Assembly: GCF_900143285.1 (NCBI RefSeq)
Contig: NZ_FRDN01000007.1
Coordinates: 286,371 to 350,370 of the forward strand
DNA from: Desulfitobacterium chlororespirans DSM 11544
GTDB lineage: Bacteria; Bacillota; Desulfitobacteriia; Desulfitobacteriales; Desulfitobacteriaceae
Reading direction: 5' to 3'
Length of the DNA: 64,000 bases
Within the stretch, counting starts at the first letter, position 1, and every line of letters begins with the position of its first letter. The position numbers and the translations under genes are program-made. The notes below the pieces were generated by a model, which had not been told where the DNA came from, did no database searches, and saw only the letters and a list, made by a program, of their open reading frames with translations. This document shows, one piece after another, positions 1 to 10,080 of this stretch.

Positions 1-1265
1 CCGGCCCGGTCGTAGACAGGAAAACCGACCCGCACCATGGGGATGTCGTAATCAATGGCAATAAACCGCCCCTTGGAATGGCCCAGGATAAGATCGAGCT
101 CCAGACCCTGGTTCTTGATCCGATCTTCCAAGGTCCATAGATCGGCATTGGTTACGATCTCCAGATCATAATAGACATTTTTTTGCAAGGCCTGGATTCT
201 GGGATCATGCTTGTAATTGGAATTATCGTCACCCAGCAAAAGCAGCACCGGCTTCATTTCCAGATCCAGGCAGAACTCGGCCAGGCCCACCACCAGGTCG
301 GGATTGCCATAGATAGCTACCCGTTTTTCCGCAAAAAACATATGGGTCAGATCCGTAAGGGCATCCAAGGCAATTCCCCGTTCCCAGGCCAGGCTTTCCG
401 GAATGGGTTTTCCGGTCAGCCTACTAAGGTTCTTTAAAAAGGTATCCGTATTGCGGATGCCGATAGGGGTAGGGCCGATGACGGCCGGGACCCCAAATTC
501 TTTTTCAAGATACTGAGCGGCTTTTCCTCCTTCATAGCGGTTAAGGGCGATGGTTCCTTTGGCATTGGCCGTCCCTCTGAGATCCTCCACTGTCGTATCT
601 CCATGGGAAACTACATTGCCTGCAGGCATCAGTGGGGAATCGAAATTCTCAATTTCAAACAGTACGGTGGCCTCCACCTTCATCTGCTCCAGCAAGTGCT
701 TAAGGGCCGTCACATCCCCCGGATTGGCCCAACCGGTGATCAAATTGATCTTCTCGCTGGGCTCACCTTTTTCCGCAAAGTAGCTGACGAAATCCTTCAG
801 AGCCACATCGTAGCCGGTAATCATGCTGCCCACAAAGCTGGGGGTATGGATGGGAATCAAATGGACTTCCCGTCCCGGATATTTTTCCTGCAAAAGTCCT
901 TCGTTGAGTTTACGCACCACGCCGTCGATATCATCCCCGATGACCTCGGTGGAGCAGGTGGAAATGATCGGAACCACTTTAACATGAGGATAGCGCATCA
1001 GCAGCACGTCTACCGCTTCTTCTACCCGGTTCAGCGCTCCGAATACCGCACCGTCTTCATGAACCGAGGAGGATGCCAGTTCAAAACTCTCTTTAAAGTG
1101 CTGGGAAAACAGCAGCCGGACAAACATGACGCATCCTTGTCCTCCATGGACAATGCCGATGCAATCTTTGATACCGATGCTGACGTATTGGGCACCGGCC
1201 GGCTGGCAGGTAAAAATCGGATTGATAGTCCCGGCGCGTTCTTTTGCTTTCAATTCACAAACCAT
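1..1265 (-). CDS. anfK: Iron-only nitrogenase FeFe protein beta subunit AnfK (3' end beyond window)
   Basis: Last gene of the anf operon; the window edge cuts it after about 421 codons, and the family has roughly 460. The start ATG at 1265 follows a GAGGAGGAG ribosome-binding site. The N-terminus (KERAGTINPIFTCQPAGAQ) and the stretches IKDCIGIVHGGQGC, SSVHEDGAVFGA and GLELDLILGHSKGRF match what I recall of Azotobacter AnfK much better than NifK or VnfK. The protein pairs with AnfD to form the catalytic component that reduces N2 at the FeFe cofactor in the cytoplasm; cysteines such as those in FTCQP and QGCVMF are expected P-cluster ligands. Located 26 bp downstream of anfG on the same strand. 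Confidence 0.95.
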   Translation of the reverse strand, partial: MVCELKAKERAGTINPIFTCQPAGAQYVSIGIKDCIGIVHGGQGCVMFVRLLFSQHFKESFELASSSVHEDGAVFGALNRVEEAVDVLLMRYPHVKVVPIISTCSTEVIGDDIDGVVRKLNEGLLQEKYPGREVHLIPIHTPSFVGSMITGYDVALKDFVSYFAEKGEPSEKINLITGWANPGDVTALKHLLEQMKVEATVLFEIENFDSPLMPAGNVVSHGDTTVEDLRGTANAKGTIALNRYEGGKAAQYLEKEFGVPAVIGPTPIGIRNTDTFLKNLSRLTGKPIPESLAWERGIALDALTDLTHMFFAEKRVAIYGNPDLVVGLAEFCLDLEMKPVLLLLGDDNSNYKHDPRIQALQKNVYYDLEIVTNADLWTLEDRIKNQGLELDLILGHSKGRFIAIDYDIPMVRVGFPVYDRA

Positions 1266-1291
1266 CTTTTCTCCTCCTCTCTTCATCAATA

Positions 1292-1645
1292 TCAATAATG
1301 AATGTCTTTAAGCTCCAGGTTCAAAGAACCGTTGATGGTCAGAAAATCCAGACGCTCTTTCAAATCCTGCATGATTTCTTTCTTTTGCCGGGTATCCATT
1401 TCCGCAAGCCAGGCAAAACGCTCCGTAAAGGCATCGGCCATGCATAGGGCATCCGCCCAGTAACACCGCTGCTCAGGTGTGTCAAGGACAATCTCTTCAT
1501 CACAGAGCAGCTGAGAAGTGATTTTGAGGATATTCTCGTTTTGCCGCTCCCGGTCCCAGGACCGGGAGTGAAATTGCCACAGGCATTTTTTCATGATGTA
1601 GTCCAGAAGCAGCTCCATGCGTTGCCTTTTTAATTCGTCGCTCAT
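1292..1645 (-). CDS. anfG: Iron-only nitrogenase delta subunit AnfG
   Basis: 117 residues, slightly shorter than the roughly 130-residue Azotobacter protein. The delta subunit exists only in the alternative V and Fe-only nitrogenases, where it binds the alpha/beta heterotetramer and is required for N2 reduction. The protein has no catalytic motif; features visible are a Trp/Arg-rich region (WQFHSRSWDRERQNENIL) and the position between anfD and anfK, which is diagnostic. It starts 12 bp after anfD with AAGGCGGTGAT upstream of ATG, so translation is probably coupled. Its presence excludes a Mo-nitrogenase interpretation. Confidence 0.93.
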   Translation of the reverse strand: MSDELKRQRMELLLDYIMKKCLWQFHSRSWDRERQNENILKITSQLLCDEEIVLDTPEQRCYWADALCMADAFTERFAWLAEMDTRQKKEIMQDLKERLDFLTINGSLNLELKDIHY

Positions 1646-1657
1646 CTGATCACCGCC

Positions 1658-3244
<1,587 letters not shown>

Positions 3245-3616
3245 CTAGAGTATGGCCTTGGCTCCTGTTTCTCCGGTACGCACCCGCAAGGCCTCATCAA
3301 CAGGACATTCAAAGATCTTTCCGTCTCCAAACTGGCCGGTTTTATTAACCTGAATAATGGCCTGCACCACGGTATCCACCTCTTGATCCTGGACAACCAC
3401 GGATATCTGGCGTTTAGGTATATATTTCATTCCCCGGCTTGGGGCCTGTTCCCCAATCTGTGGCCGGTACTCAATATCCACCTCACCCATGATTCCCCGC
3501 TGCTTGCCCCGTCCCAGTACCGGAATGGCGGTGATACTATTGATACCGATGGCTTCCAGGGCCGCTTTAGTTTTGGCAACCATTTTAGGCCGGATAATGG
3601 CAATCACTTCTTTCAT
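3245..3616 (-). CDS. nifI2: Nitrogenase-regulating PII-like protein NifI2
   Basis: 123-residue GlnB/PII-family protein beginning MKEVIAIIRPKMVAKTKAAL, with the extended region after the T-loop (GRGKQRGIMGEVDIEYRPQ ... PSRGMKYIPKRQ) typical of NifI2, the longer member of the pair. NifI1 and NifI2 form a hetero-oligomer that switches nitrogenase off after ammonium addition by binding the catalytic component, relieved by 2-oxoglutarate and ATP (established for methanogens). Lies 12 bp after nifI1 and 19 bp before anfD, so it is co-transcribed with the enzyme it controls. The C-terminal GKIFECPVDEALRVRTGETG is the normal PII C-terminal segment. Confidence 0.93.
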   Translation of the reverse strand: MKEVIAIIRPKMVAKTKAALEAIGINSITAIPVLGRGKQRGIMGEVDIEYRPQIGEQAPSRGMKYIPKRQISVVVQDQEVDTVVQAIIQVNKTGQFGDGKIFECPVDEALRVRTGETGAKAIL

Positions 3617-3628
3617 ACTCCGTACCCC

Positions 3629-3946
3629 CTATAGCTCTTCGGCACTTGTACGGACGGTAAACACCCTGTCTACCGGAGAAACGAACACTTTACCGTCACC
3701 GAAGCTGCCGGTATAGGCTTTATATTGGATGATCTTCAACACGTGTTCCACTTCCTCATCCTCAACAACCGTCATCAGGATGGTCTTCGGCAATTCGTCA
3801 TAATGCACCGAGCCCCGCTGAATACCCTTTTGTTTACCCCGTCCGAAGGCATTGACCTTTGTCATTGAGATAAAGCCGGCATCCGCCAGGCTGTCGGCTA
3901 TGCTATCCACTGCCTCGGGACGAAGGATCGCTTTGATCATTTTCAT
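3629..3946 (-). CDS. nifI1: Nitrogenase-regulating PII-like protein NifI1
   Basis: 105-residue PII-family protein (MKMIKAILRPEAVDSIADSL, GRGKQKGIQ, GDGKVFVSPVDRVFTVRTS). It is shorter than NifI2, as usual. It sits between anfH and nifI2, the position of nifI1 in methanogen and clostridial nif operons. The partner role is post-translational ammonium switch-off of the nitrogenase. The ATG has an AAAGGGGC ribosome-binding site. I see no uridylylation-type tyrosine loop like that of enteric GlnB, which agrees with NifI proteins sensing effectors directly; that last point is family knowledge. Confidence 0.93.
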   Translation of the reverse strand: MKMIKAILRPEAVDSIADSLADAGFISMTKVNAFGRGKQKGIQRGSVHYDELPKTILMTVVEDEEVEHVLKIIQYKAYTGSFGDGKVFVSPVDRVFTVRTSAEEL

Positions 3947-3972
3947 ACGCTTAGCCCCTTTCCCCCTGCCGT

Positions 3973-4806
<834 letters not shown>

Positions 4807-4834
4807 CTACCTCCACAGATCAGATTTTTATAAA

Positions 4835-4885
4835 AAAGGAGTTATTCCGCCACAGGCCTCACGCCTGGCATGGAATAACTCCTTT
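4835..4885 (-). terminator. Terminator-like hairpin in the anfH leader (possible attenuator)
   Basis: The 14-bp arms AAAGGAGTTATTCC and GGAATAACTCCTTT are perfectly complementary, with a further short GC-rich stem (CAGGC/GCCTG) in the loop. Read in the anfH direction the 3' arm runs straight into TTTTTTATAAAAA, so the element looks like an intrinsic terminator 35 bp upstream of the anfH start, inside the transcribed leader. It could be an attenuator or a 5' stabilising stem; sequence alone does not separate these. The 5' arm also contains an AAGGAG Shine-Dalgarno look-alike. Confidence 0.7.
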
Positions 4886-5031
4886 GTTACCACAACCGTT
4901 TTTATTTTTATGCAGAAACTCTTCCCAATAAATAGTTAGAGACGATTATTGAGTTTAACGTTTATATTAGTTTGTCACAAAACACCATTCATAAATCTAA
5001 ATGTTTATTATGTTTTTATCTTGTTTTGTTT

Positions 5032-5060
5032 ATTCTACACATTATCATTACTAATGTCAA
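5032..5060 (-). promoter_or_regulatory. Sigma-A promoter for the anf operon
   Basis: On the minus strand TTGACA (5060-5055), a 17-bp spacer and TAGAAT (5037-5032) form a near-consensus housekeeping promoter pointing to anfH, giving a leader of about 225 nt. No sigma-54 -24/-12 site (GG-N10-GC with TTGCA) was found between the divergent genes. The rest of 4886-5239 is very AT-rich and contains repeated (C/T)GTTTA(T/C) motifs, including an inverted pair CGTTTATAT (4959-4967) and ATATAAACG (5207-5215), which are candidate operator sites. Confidence 0.6.
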
Positions 5061-5166
5061 CCCTCGATTTAATATTATTCACGACTGTTTTTGTCATTTT
5101 GTTTACGTTTGTTCACTTTATGTATTTCTAATAATTTCTTTTTACCGTTACACTGCGTTCATCACC

Positions 5167-5195
5167 TTGTGTCGCACTATTTCATGTGATAAAAT
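5167..5195 (+). promoter_or_regulatory. Promoter of the divergent molybdate-sensing regulator
   Basis: TTGTGT (5167-5172), a 17-bp spacer and TAAAAT (5190-5195) lie 45 bp before the regulator start; the ribosome-binding site AAGGAAAGG follows. The putative operator half ATATAAACG lies just downstream at 5207-5215, where a bound protein would block transcription, consistent with autoregulation. Confidence 0.45.
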
Positions 5196-5239
5196 AAATA
5201 AAACAAATATAAACGGACATTAAGGAAAGGATCGTCACT

Positions 5240-6211
5240 ATGGAAGATATACTTCTAAGCGCTCAAGAAGTTGCGGATATGCTTAAGATAGCCCGCAACA
5301 CCGTCTATGAACTGATCAAGCGCGGGGAACTTCCTTCTTCAAAAGTAGGAAAGCAAATGCGGGTCCATAAGCAAGAAGTTGAGAACTATCTCTCCCGGAC
5401 CAAAAACGTCTCTCCTTCCGTTGCCGCCATTGCTTCGGCAACCCAGGACTATCCTAAAACCCAGCCCAACATTATTCCCTATCCTCAACCCTTTATTGAA
5501 ACTACGCGAGGACATGAATTTATCATTTGCGGACAAGACACTTCTCTTGATATCTTGATCAGCCACCTGAGCATCAACGATGATATGCTGCAGATTTACC
5601 GTTCTTACCTGGGCAGCTATAACGGTATCTACGCCCTCTATCAAGGGCGGGTTAATGTTGCCACCTCGCATTTATGGGACGGGGACCAAAACGAATACAA
5701 TGTTTCTTATGTCAAAAAGATGATGCCCGGTATTCCCACTCTGATCATGCGGATCGGCGAACGCATGCACGGCTTCTACGTAAAAAAAGGGAATCCCAAA
5801 GGGATCACGGGCTGGAAAGATTTAAAACGGGACGATATTATCATGGTTAATCGGGAAAAAGGCAGCGGCACCCGGGTACTTCTGGATGAAAAGCTGCGCT
5901 TGTCTGGAATACGCTGTGAAAACATCCAAGGATACACCAACGAACACAAATCCCATGTTGCCGTCGCCATGGCCGTTTCACAGGGACTTGCTGATGTGGC
6001 CTTGGGCAGCGAGGCGGGGCACAGAAAAGTAGGCGGAGTGGAATTTCTCCCCATGCAGCCCGAATGTTATGATCTGATCATCCATAAAGCTGATGCGGAT
6101 AAGCAGCCTTATCGGCGGATTCTGGATATTATCGGTTCGTCTTCATTCAAACGGGATCTTGAAACCTTGGGCGGCTACAATACTTCGGAAACAGGGAGAA
6201 TCATCTGGTAG
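5240..6211 (+). CDS. Excisionase-type HTH / periplasmic-binding-like molybdate-domain transcriptional regulator
   Basis: 323 residues. Residues 1-55 (LSAQEVADMLKIARNTVYEL, KVGKQMRVHKQEVENYL) are a MerR/excisionase-like helix-turn-helix (HTH_17). Residues about 90-310 are a PBP-like domain of the COG1910 type (ICGQDTSLDILISHL, MVNREKGSGTRVLLDE, HVAVAMAVSQGLADVALG), related to molybdate-binding proteins, with no signal peptide, so it is cytoplasmic. Proteins of this build are thought to sense molybdate or tungstate. Being divergent from the Fe-only nitrogenase operon, which other organisms repress when Mo is available, it is the obvious candidate for the Mo-dependent regulator of anf. That role is inference. 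Confidence 0.85.
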   Translation: MEDILLSAQEVADMLKIARNTVYELIKRGELPSSKVGKQMRVHKQEVENYLSRTKNVSPSVAAIASATQDYPKTQPNIIPYPQPFIETTRGHEFIICGQDTSLDILISHLSINDDMLQIYRSYLGSYNGIYALYQGRVNVATSHLWDGDQNEYNVSYVKKMMPGIPTLIMRIGERMHGFYVKKGNPKGITGWKDLKRDDIIMVNREKGSGTRVLLDEKLRLSGIRCENIQGYTNEHKSHVAVAMAVSQGLADVALGSEAGHRKVGGVEFLPMQPECYDLIIHKADADKQPYRRILDIIGSSSFKRDLETLGGYNTSETGRIIW

Positions 6212-6252
6212 TTGATTAAAAAGCACTTGGCTTCCCTGGATACGGATAACAA

Positions 6253-6297
6253 GAAAACGACCTTATCCCACTTTTGTGGTAAGATGAGGTCGTTTTC
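6253..6297. terminator. Bidirectional terminator between convergent genes
   Basis: The arms GAAAACGACCT (6253-6263) and AGGTCGTTTTC (6287-6297) with a partly paired interior (TATCCCAC/GTGGTAAGA) form a strong hairpin between the regulator (plus) and the DUF3343 gene (minus). The A/T-rich outer arms can act as U-tracts in both directions. Confidence 0.75.
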
Positions 6298-6372
6298 TCA
6301 TTATCCATTATACACGAATTTCCACAAAGACCAGGATAGGATCACTGGGATATTCAGCACCTTATCCGAACC

Positions 6373-6633
6373 TTATCGCTGGGTGATCTCGCTGTAGCGA
6401 TAGCCTCTATCCGCCTCAACTCTTGTATAAAGGCCCACGCCCTCAACCTGCCTGGCCGTGAGAATATCCAGAGCGGTCTCCATCTCTGCGGCGGGTATGC
6501 GCAGACAGATCCCGCAGCCGGCGCTGATTTGGGCGGGCAGGGGCATGACTTTCACCTGGAGTTTTTCCGCCAGCAGATATTGCTCAGACTTGATCGCCCA
6601 GTTGGTGTTTTTAAAGGTAATAATATATTCCAT
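6373..6633 (-). CDS. DUF3343 (putative Se/S-carrier-like) protein
   Basis: 86 residues from ATG 6633, beginning MEYIITFKNTNWAIKSEQ; an in-frame upstream codon would give three extra residues but has no better ribosome site. The conserved block LPAQISAGCGICLRIP contains the CGxC-like cysteine pair typical of DUF3343, a YedF/TusA-like fold proposed as a sulfur or selenium carrier. It ends the operon and starts 5 bp before the stop site of the cysteine-desulfurase gene. The gene set reductase-activator-desulfurase-DUF3343 is a recurring clostridial cluster; the small protein may carry sulfur for cluster assembly (inference). Confidence 0.85.
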   Translation of the reverse strand: MEYIITFKNTNWAIKSEQYLLAEKLQVKVMPLPAQISAGCGICLRIPAAEMETALDILTARQVEGVGLYTRVEADRGYRYSEITQR

Positions 6634-6638
6634 GCTTA

Positions 6639-7766
6639 TCAACCATACTCTTCCGCAATAGTTTTCAGGGCCCTGCTCCCGGCTTCAATTTCCTCCTCAG
6701 TATTGAAATAGGAAAAGGAAAATCTGACCATCCCCGTTTCCACGGTCTTGAACCGCTGATGGAGAAGGGGAGCGCAGTGGCTGCCGGCCCGGGTGGCGAT
6801 CCCGTATTTTTCCCAAAGCAGCCCGGCCAGGTCAGAGGCCAGGAGTCCGTCTATATTCAAGGCAACCACCGGCAGCCGGTCACCGCCGGAGAAATCCCCG
6901 TAAAGCCTGAGGCCTTTGATCTCTTGGATGCCGTCCACAAACAATTGGGTCAGGCGGTTTTCTCTGCTGTGAATCGCCTCGATGCCTGTATTGAGAATAA
7001 ACTCCACCCCTTTTTGCAGGCCGTAAAGGCTGTGGCTGTTCAGGGTTCCCGCCTCAAAGACGTCGGGCATCTCACTTTGCTGGAACTTGGCAAAGCTGTG
7101 TACCCCTGCGCCCCCGGTCTTGACAATCTCAAAGGGCAGCCGGCGGTTGACAATGATCCCCCCCGTGCCCTGAGGGCCGAACAGGCCCTTATGGCCCGTA
7201 AAGCAGAGCACATCGGCCATGTCCCCGCTGACGGGAATCAGCCCCATGGTCTGGGAAACATCCAGAATCATGGTCAGATCATGAGCCCGGCAGAGGTCAT
7301 AGAGCTGTTTGACTTCCGTAACATTGCCGGTAACATTGGACCCATGGGTACAGATCAGAAAGCGGGTTTCCGGCCGGATCAGCTCCTCAAAAGCATCCCA
7401 TTGCAAAACCCCGTTTTCATCACAGTTGATGAAATCCAGCCGGCATCCTTTGAGATAGAGGGGCCTTAAGACCGAATTATGCTCCGTCACGGTGGTAATG
7501 ACGGCGTCCTCCTGCTTCACCAGGCCGCCGATGACCAGATTGAGACTCTCGGTGGAAGAGGAGGTAAAGGCTATATTCAGGGGCTCGTCGGAGCCGACCA
7601 AAGCGGCGATGGCCGCTCTGGTCCTGTAGATTTCCCGGCTGGCCGTCATGGCGGCATCGTAAAAGGAACGGCTGGCATTGCCAAAATGATTGATGGCGTA
7701 AGCTACCGCTTCACCGACTTCCGGCGGCTTGATGAGGGTTGTCGCGCTATTGTCAAAATAGATCAC
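6639..7766 (-). CDS. Cysteine desulfurase-like class V aminotransferase
   Basis: 375 residues, PLP-dependent class V fold. Visible motifs: MIYFDNSATTLIKPPEV at the N-terminus, HNSVLRPL in the active site, ILDVSQTMGLIPV (PLP aspartate), FTGHKGLFGPQGTGG with the Schiff-base lysine, and RAGSHCAPLLH with the catalytic cysteine. It releases sulfur from cysteine as enzyme-bound persulfide. It is smaller than housekeeping IscS/NifS and lies 6 bp after the activator gene, so it is probably dedicated to building the double-cubane cluster of the reductase encoded upstream (inference). Confidence 0.9.
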   Translation of the reverse strand: MIYFDNSATTLIKPPEVGEAVAYAINHFGNASRSFYDAAMTASREIYRTRAAIAALVGSDEPLNIAFTSSSTESLNLVIGGLVKQEDAVITTVTEHNSVLRPLYLKGCRLDFINCDENGVLQWDAFEELIRPETRFLICTHGSNVTGNVTEVKQLYDLCRAHDLTMILDVSQTMGLIPVSGDMADVLCFTGHKGLFGPQGTGGIIVNRRLPFEIVKTGGAGVHSFAKFQQSEMPDVFEAGTLNSHSLYGLQKGVEFILNTGIEAIHSRENRLTQLFVDGIQEIKGLRLYGDFSGGDRLPVVALNIDGLLASDLAGLLWEKYGIATRAGSHCAPLLHQRFKTVETGMVRFSFSYFNTEEEIEAGSRALKTIAEEYG

Positions 7767-7772
7767 AGCCGG

Positions 7773-8567
7773 TCACACCCCGCTTATCGAATAATTGGAT
7801 TTTTGAGCGGCACAGACGCAGGCCCCGATGGCTCCGGCGTATAAAGCCTGGGAACAGGATTTAACCTCATAGCCGATATATTGGGCTATGGTCTCTACGA
7901 GCAGCCCGGATTGGGAGAGGCCGCCGGTCATCAGGATCGGTTTGCCTGCTGTGAACTCCAGCTTGCCCGCCTGCTGCTGTATTTTGCGGGCAATGGATTG
8001 GAGAACCCCGGCCATGATTTGGGCCCGGTCCTTCTGCATGGCCAGGAGTCCGATTATCTCCGATTCCGCAAAAACTGTACACATGCTGTTGATGGAGACC
8101 GCCTGGTGGGGATCGGTGAATTCATCGATCTGGTCCAGGGGGATCTCCAGGGTATCGCAGGCCATTTTCAAAAAACGGCCTGTTCCGGCGGCGCATTTAT
8201 CGTTCATCAGAAAGTTGACCGGCTTCCCGGCCTGAATCTGAATGACCTTGCTGTCCTGGCCGCCGATGTCGATGATGCCCTGAATATCCGGCATCAGATA
8301 GATGCCGCCGTAAGCATGGCAGGTGATTTCCGTCATGGTATAGTCGGCAAAATCGATGGCTTCCCGGCCGTAGCCTGTGGCTGCAACCAGGATTTCCCGG
8401 CTGTCCAGATCATTTCTTTCCTTTAAAACGGCCAGGCTTTCCTCGGCGGAGGTTTTGGGGTTCCAGCCGGTTTTTACGGCCAGAGTATCAAGGAGCCCCT
8501 CTTCGCTCATCACCACGGCTTTACACTGAGTGGAGCCTGAATCGATGCCGACAAAGATCTTTTTCAC
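7773..8567 (-). CDS. Acyl-CoA dehydratase activase / double-cubane reductase activator ATPase (YjiL-like)
   Basis: 264 residues of the BadF/BadG/BcrA/HgdC family. The actin-like ATPase phosphate loop GIDSGSTQCKAVV is at residues 7-19. DIGGQDSKVIQI and NDKCAAGTGRFL give the cysteine that, from each subunit of the dimer, ligates a shared [4Fe-4S] cluster; FAESEII is a further family motif. It uses ATP to inject low-potential electrons into its partner enzyme. It overlaps the reductase stop by 4 bp (8564-8567), indicating translational coupling. Confidence 0.9.
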   Translation of the reverse strand: MKKIFVGIDSGSTQCKAVVMSEEGLLDTLAVKTGWNPKTSAEESLAVLKERNDLDSREILVAATGYGREAIDFADYTMTEITCHAYGGIYLMPDIQGIIDIGGQDSKVIQIQAGKPVNFLMNDKCAAGTGRFLKMACDTLEIPLDQIDEFTDPHQAVSINSMCTVFAESEIIGLLAMQKDRAQIMAGVLQSIARKIQQQAGKLEFTAGKPILMTGGLSQSGLLVETIAQYIGYEVKSCSQALYAGAIGACVCAAQKSNYSISGV

Positions 8568-9718
8568 GAAAGCATCTCAATGAACGCAGCCAACCGGGTT
8601 TTAAGCTGGGCGGCGTCCGAAGTGGAATAGTCGGTCTCCACGCTGATAAAGGGCACATCCTCTTTTTGCATGTGCTTGCGGATCTGAGTGGTTTCCAGAT
8701 TGTAGGTGTGGCAGGCCTGGAGGGTCATTTCCACAACGCCGTCCACCTTGAATTCCCGGACCAGCCGGCTCAGCAGCTCCAGGCGGTTGGGGTTAGGGGT
8801 CATGACGGAGCAGCCGATCTGCAGATAACGGTCGGCGATCGCCCGGTAAGGATCGATGGTTTCGTCAACCAGGCGCTCCACGGGTTTAACCCCGATACAG
8901 TTTTCATAAGCCACGACCACGCCGCCGGACTCTTCGATGGCTCTGACCACCTTCTCGGTGACTCCGGCCAAAGGACAGCCTGTGATCAGGATTCGTTTGG
9001 CGGCGGGGGAAACATTTTCCACGCCCTTAGCCTGATCGGCTTTGACTTTGTCAATGGTTTCCCTGATTTCCCGGTTTTTGACCTCCGGGTCGAACTTGAA
9101 CTGGGAGCCGTAGAGGACTTTAAGCTGTTCCGCCCCGGTGATGGGAGGAGGACAGGATTTGCTGAGCTCGTAAAATTCTTTGAGGAGCTTACGTTCCTCA
9201 TTTTTTACCTTGATGGCCTTTTTGATACCTTCTTCGGTGATGGTTACTCCGAAATCCTGCTCGATTCTGTCCTTCAGGCGCAGAACTTCTTTATACCACA
9301 ATTCCTGGGAGGCTTCATCCTGTTGGGTCTGAGGAAGCTGCATGACATGGAGGTTTTTGAATTCCCCTAAAAGCTCATACATTTTTTTCTTGCCGTCGCA
9401 GGTGGTTTCACCGATCATCAGATCGGAAAAAAACATATAAGGACATTTGTCGGTGATGGCAAAGCCGTAGCTGGATTTGACCAGGGGACAGAGGTTTCTG
9501 GGCAGCTCTTTTTCTGCTTCAGGGATGGTTTCGTCGCTGAAAGCGCAAAGCCCGACAGGCACGGCTCCCGCAGCGAGGACCAATTCCACCGGGGCGTAGG
9601 TACAGAACACCCCTGCCACTTTCTTTCCCTGCTCTTTTAAATTTTTGACCGCAATGAACCCTTGTTTCCGCGCCTCAGCAAAGCTTTCAAATTGGCTAGG
9701 CAGCTGAATTTCACTCAT
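8564..9718 (-). CDS. Double-cubane-cluster anaerobic reductase (HgdB/YjiM family)
   Basis: 384 residues of the 2-hydroxyacyl-CoA dehydratase D-component family. Cysteines in VFCTYAPVELV, RNLCPLVKSSYGF, TDKCPYMFFSDLM, ETTCDGKKKMYELL, GCPLAGVTEKV and LQACHTYNLET are placed as expected for ligands of an 8Fe double-cubane cluster. A homologue from Carboxydothermus with its ATPase activator reduces small molecules such as acetylene, a nitrogenase-like reaction (family knowledge). The true physiological substrate is unknown. First gene of a four-gene operon; start ATG 9718 has AAAGGCGG upstream and a promoter at 9773-9801. Confidence 0.88.
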   Translation of the reverse strand: MSEIQLPSQFESFAEARKQGFIAVKNLKEQGKKVAGVFCTYAPVELVLAAGAVPVGLCAFSDETIPEAEKELPRNLCPLVKSSYGFAITDKCPYMFFSDLMIGETTCDGKKKMYELLGEFKNLHVMQLPQTQQDEASQELWYKEVLRLKDRIEQDFGVTITEEGIKKAIKVKNEERKLLKEFYELSKSCPPPITGAEQLKVLYGSQFKFDPEVKNREIRETIDKVKADQAKGVENVSPAAKRILITGCPLAGVTEKVVRAIEESGGVVVAYENCIGVKPVERLVDETIDPYRAIADRYLQIGCSVMTPNPNRLELLSRLVREFKVDGVVEMTLQACHTYNLETTQIRKHMQKEDVPFISVETDYSTSDAAQLKTRLAAFIEMLS

Positions 9719-9772
9719 ATTTAGACCGCCTTTCGTTTATTTTTTTGAATATTAAATCGTCTATCCTCCCTA

Positions 9773-9801
9773 ATCATAAAGACGGGTCTTGGCCCATGCA
9801 A
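9773..9801 (-). promoter_or_regulatory. Promoter of the double-cubane reductase operon
   Basis: TTGCAT (9801-9796), a 17-bp spacer and TATGAT (9778-9773) on the minus strand. This is the only good promoter I see in the 362-bp gap 9719-10080; apart from it and the terminator at 9958-9992 the gap holds nothing recognisable. Confidence 0.55.
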
Positions 9802-9957
9802 TACTTATTGACATAGTGCTCCAAAATACTATAGGAGGATGGTCATCTATAGGAAATATCAATAGATGAAGCTAAAGCAGTACCTATGAGCCTATCAACG
9901 CTCATTTTCTCATTTGTTTCACCGCCCTTTTGCACTACAACCCCCGCAAAATATTAA

Positions 9958-9992
9958 GTCCGCAAACCCTTGTATTTACAGGGCTTGCGGAC
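9958..9992 (-). terminator. Intrinsic terminator of the Uma2-family gene
   Basis: GTCCGCAA (9958-9965) pairs with TTGCGGAC (9985-9992), with ACCCT/AGGGC inside. On the minus strand the hairpin is followed by TTAATATTTT. It lies 89 bp after the stop of the Uma2 gene. Confidence 0.7.
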
Positions 9993-10080
9993 CATTCTCT
10001 TCTTCTTTGCTTCCGAAAACAAGATCCAGATCCTCCGGTCGGTTCCAGCCATCGACTAAACAAGTCATCCCGCCATTGGT

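Noticed and set aside
1-1265. Vanadium nitrogenase beta subunit (VnfK)
   Set aside because: Residues around the N-terminus and GLELDLILGHSKGRF fit AnfK better, and the alpha subunit is clearly AnfD-like; anfG alone would not decide.
4886-5223. Short plus-strand frames in the anf promoter region
   Set aside because: Very AT-rich, hydrophobic by composition, no ribosome site; they overlap the promoter and operator region.
4886-5239. Sigma-54 promoter for anfH
   Set aside because: No GG-N10-GC type -24/-12 element on the minus strand; a sigma-A promoter with 17-bp spacing is present instead.
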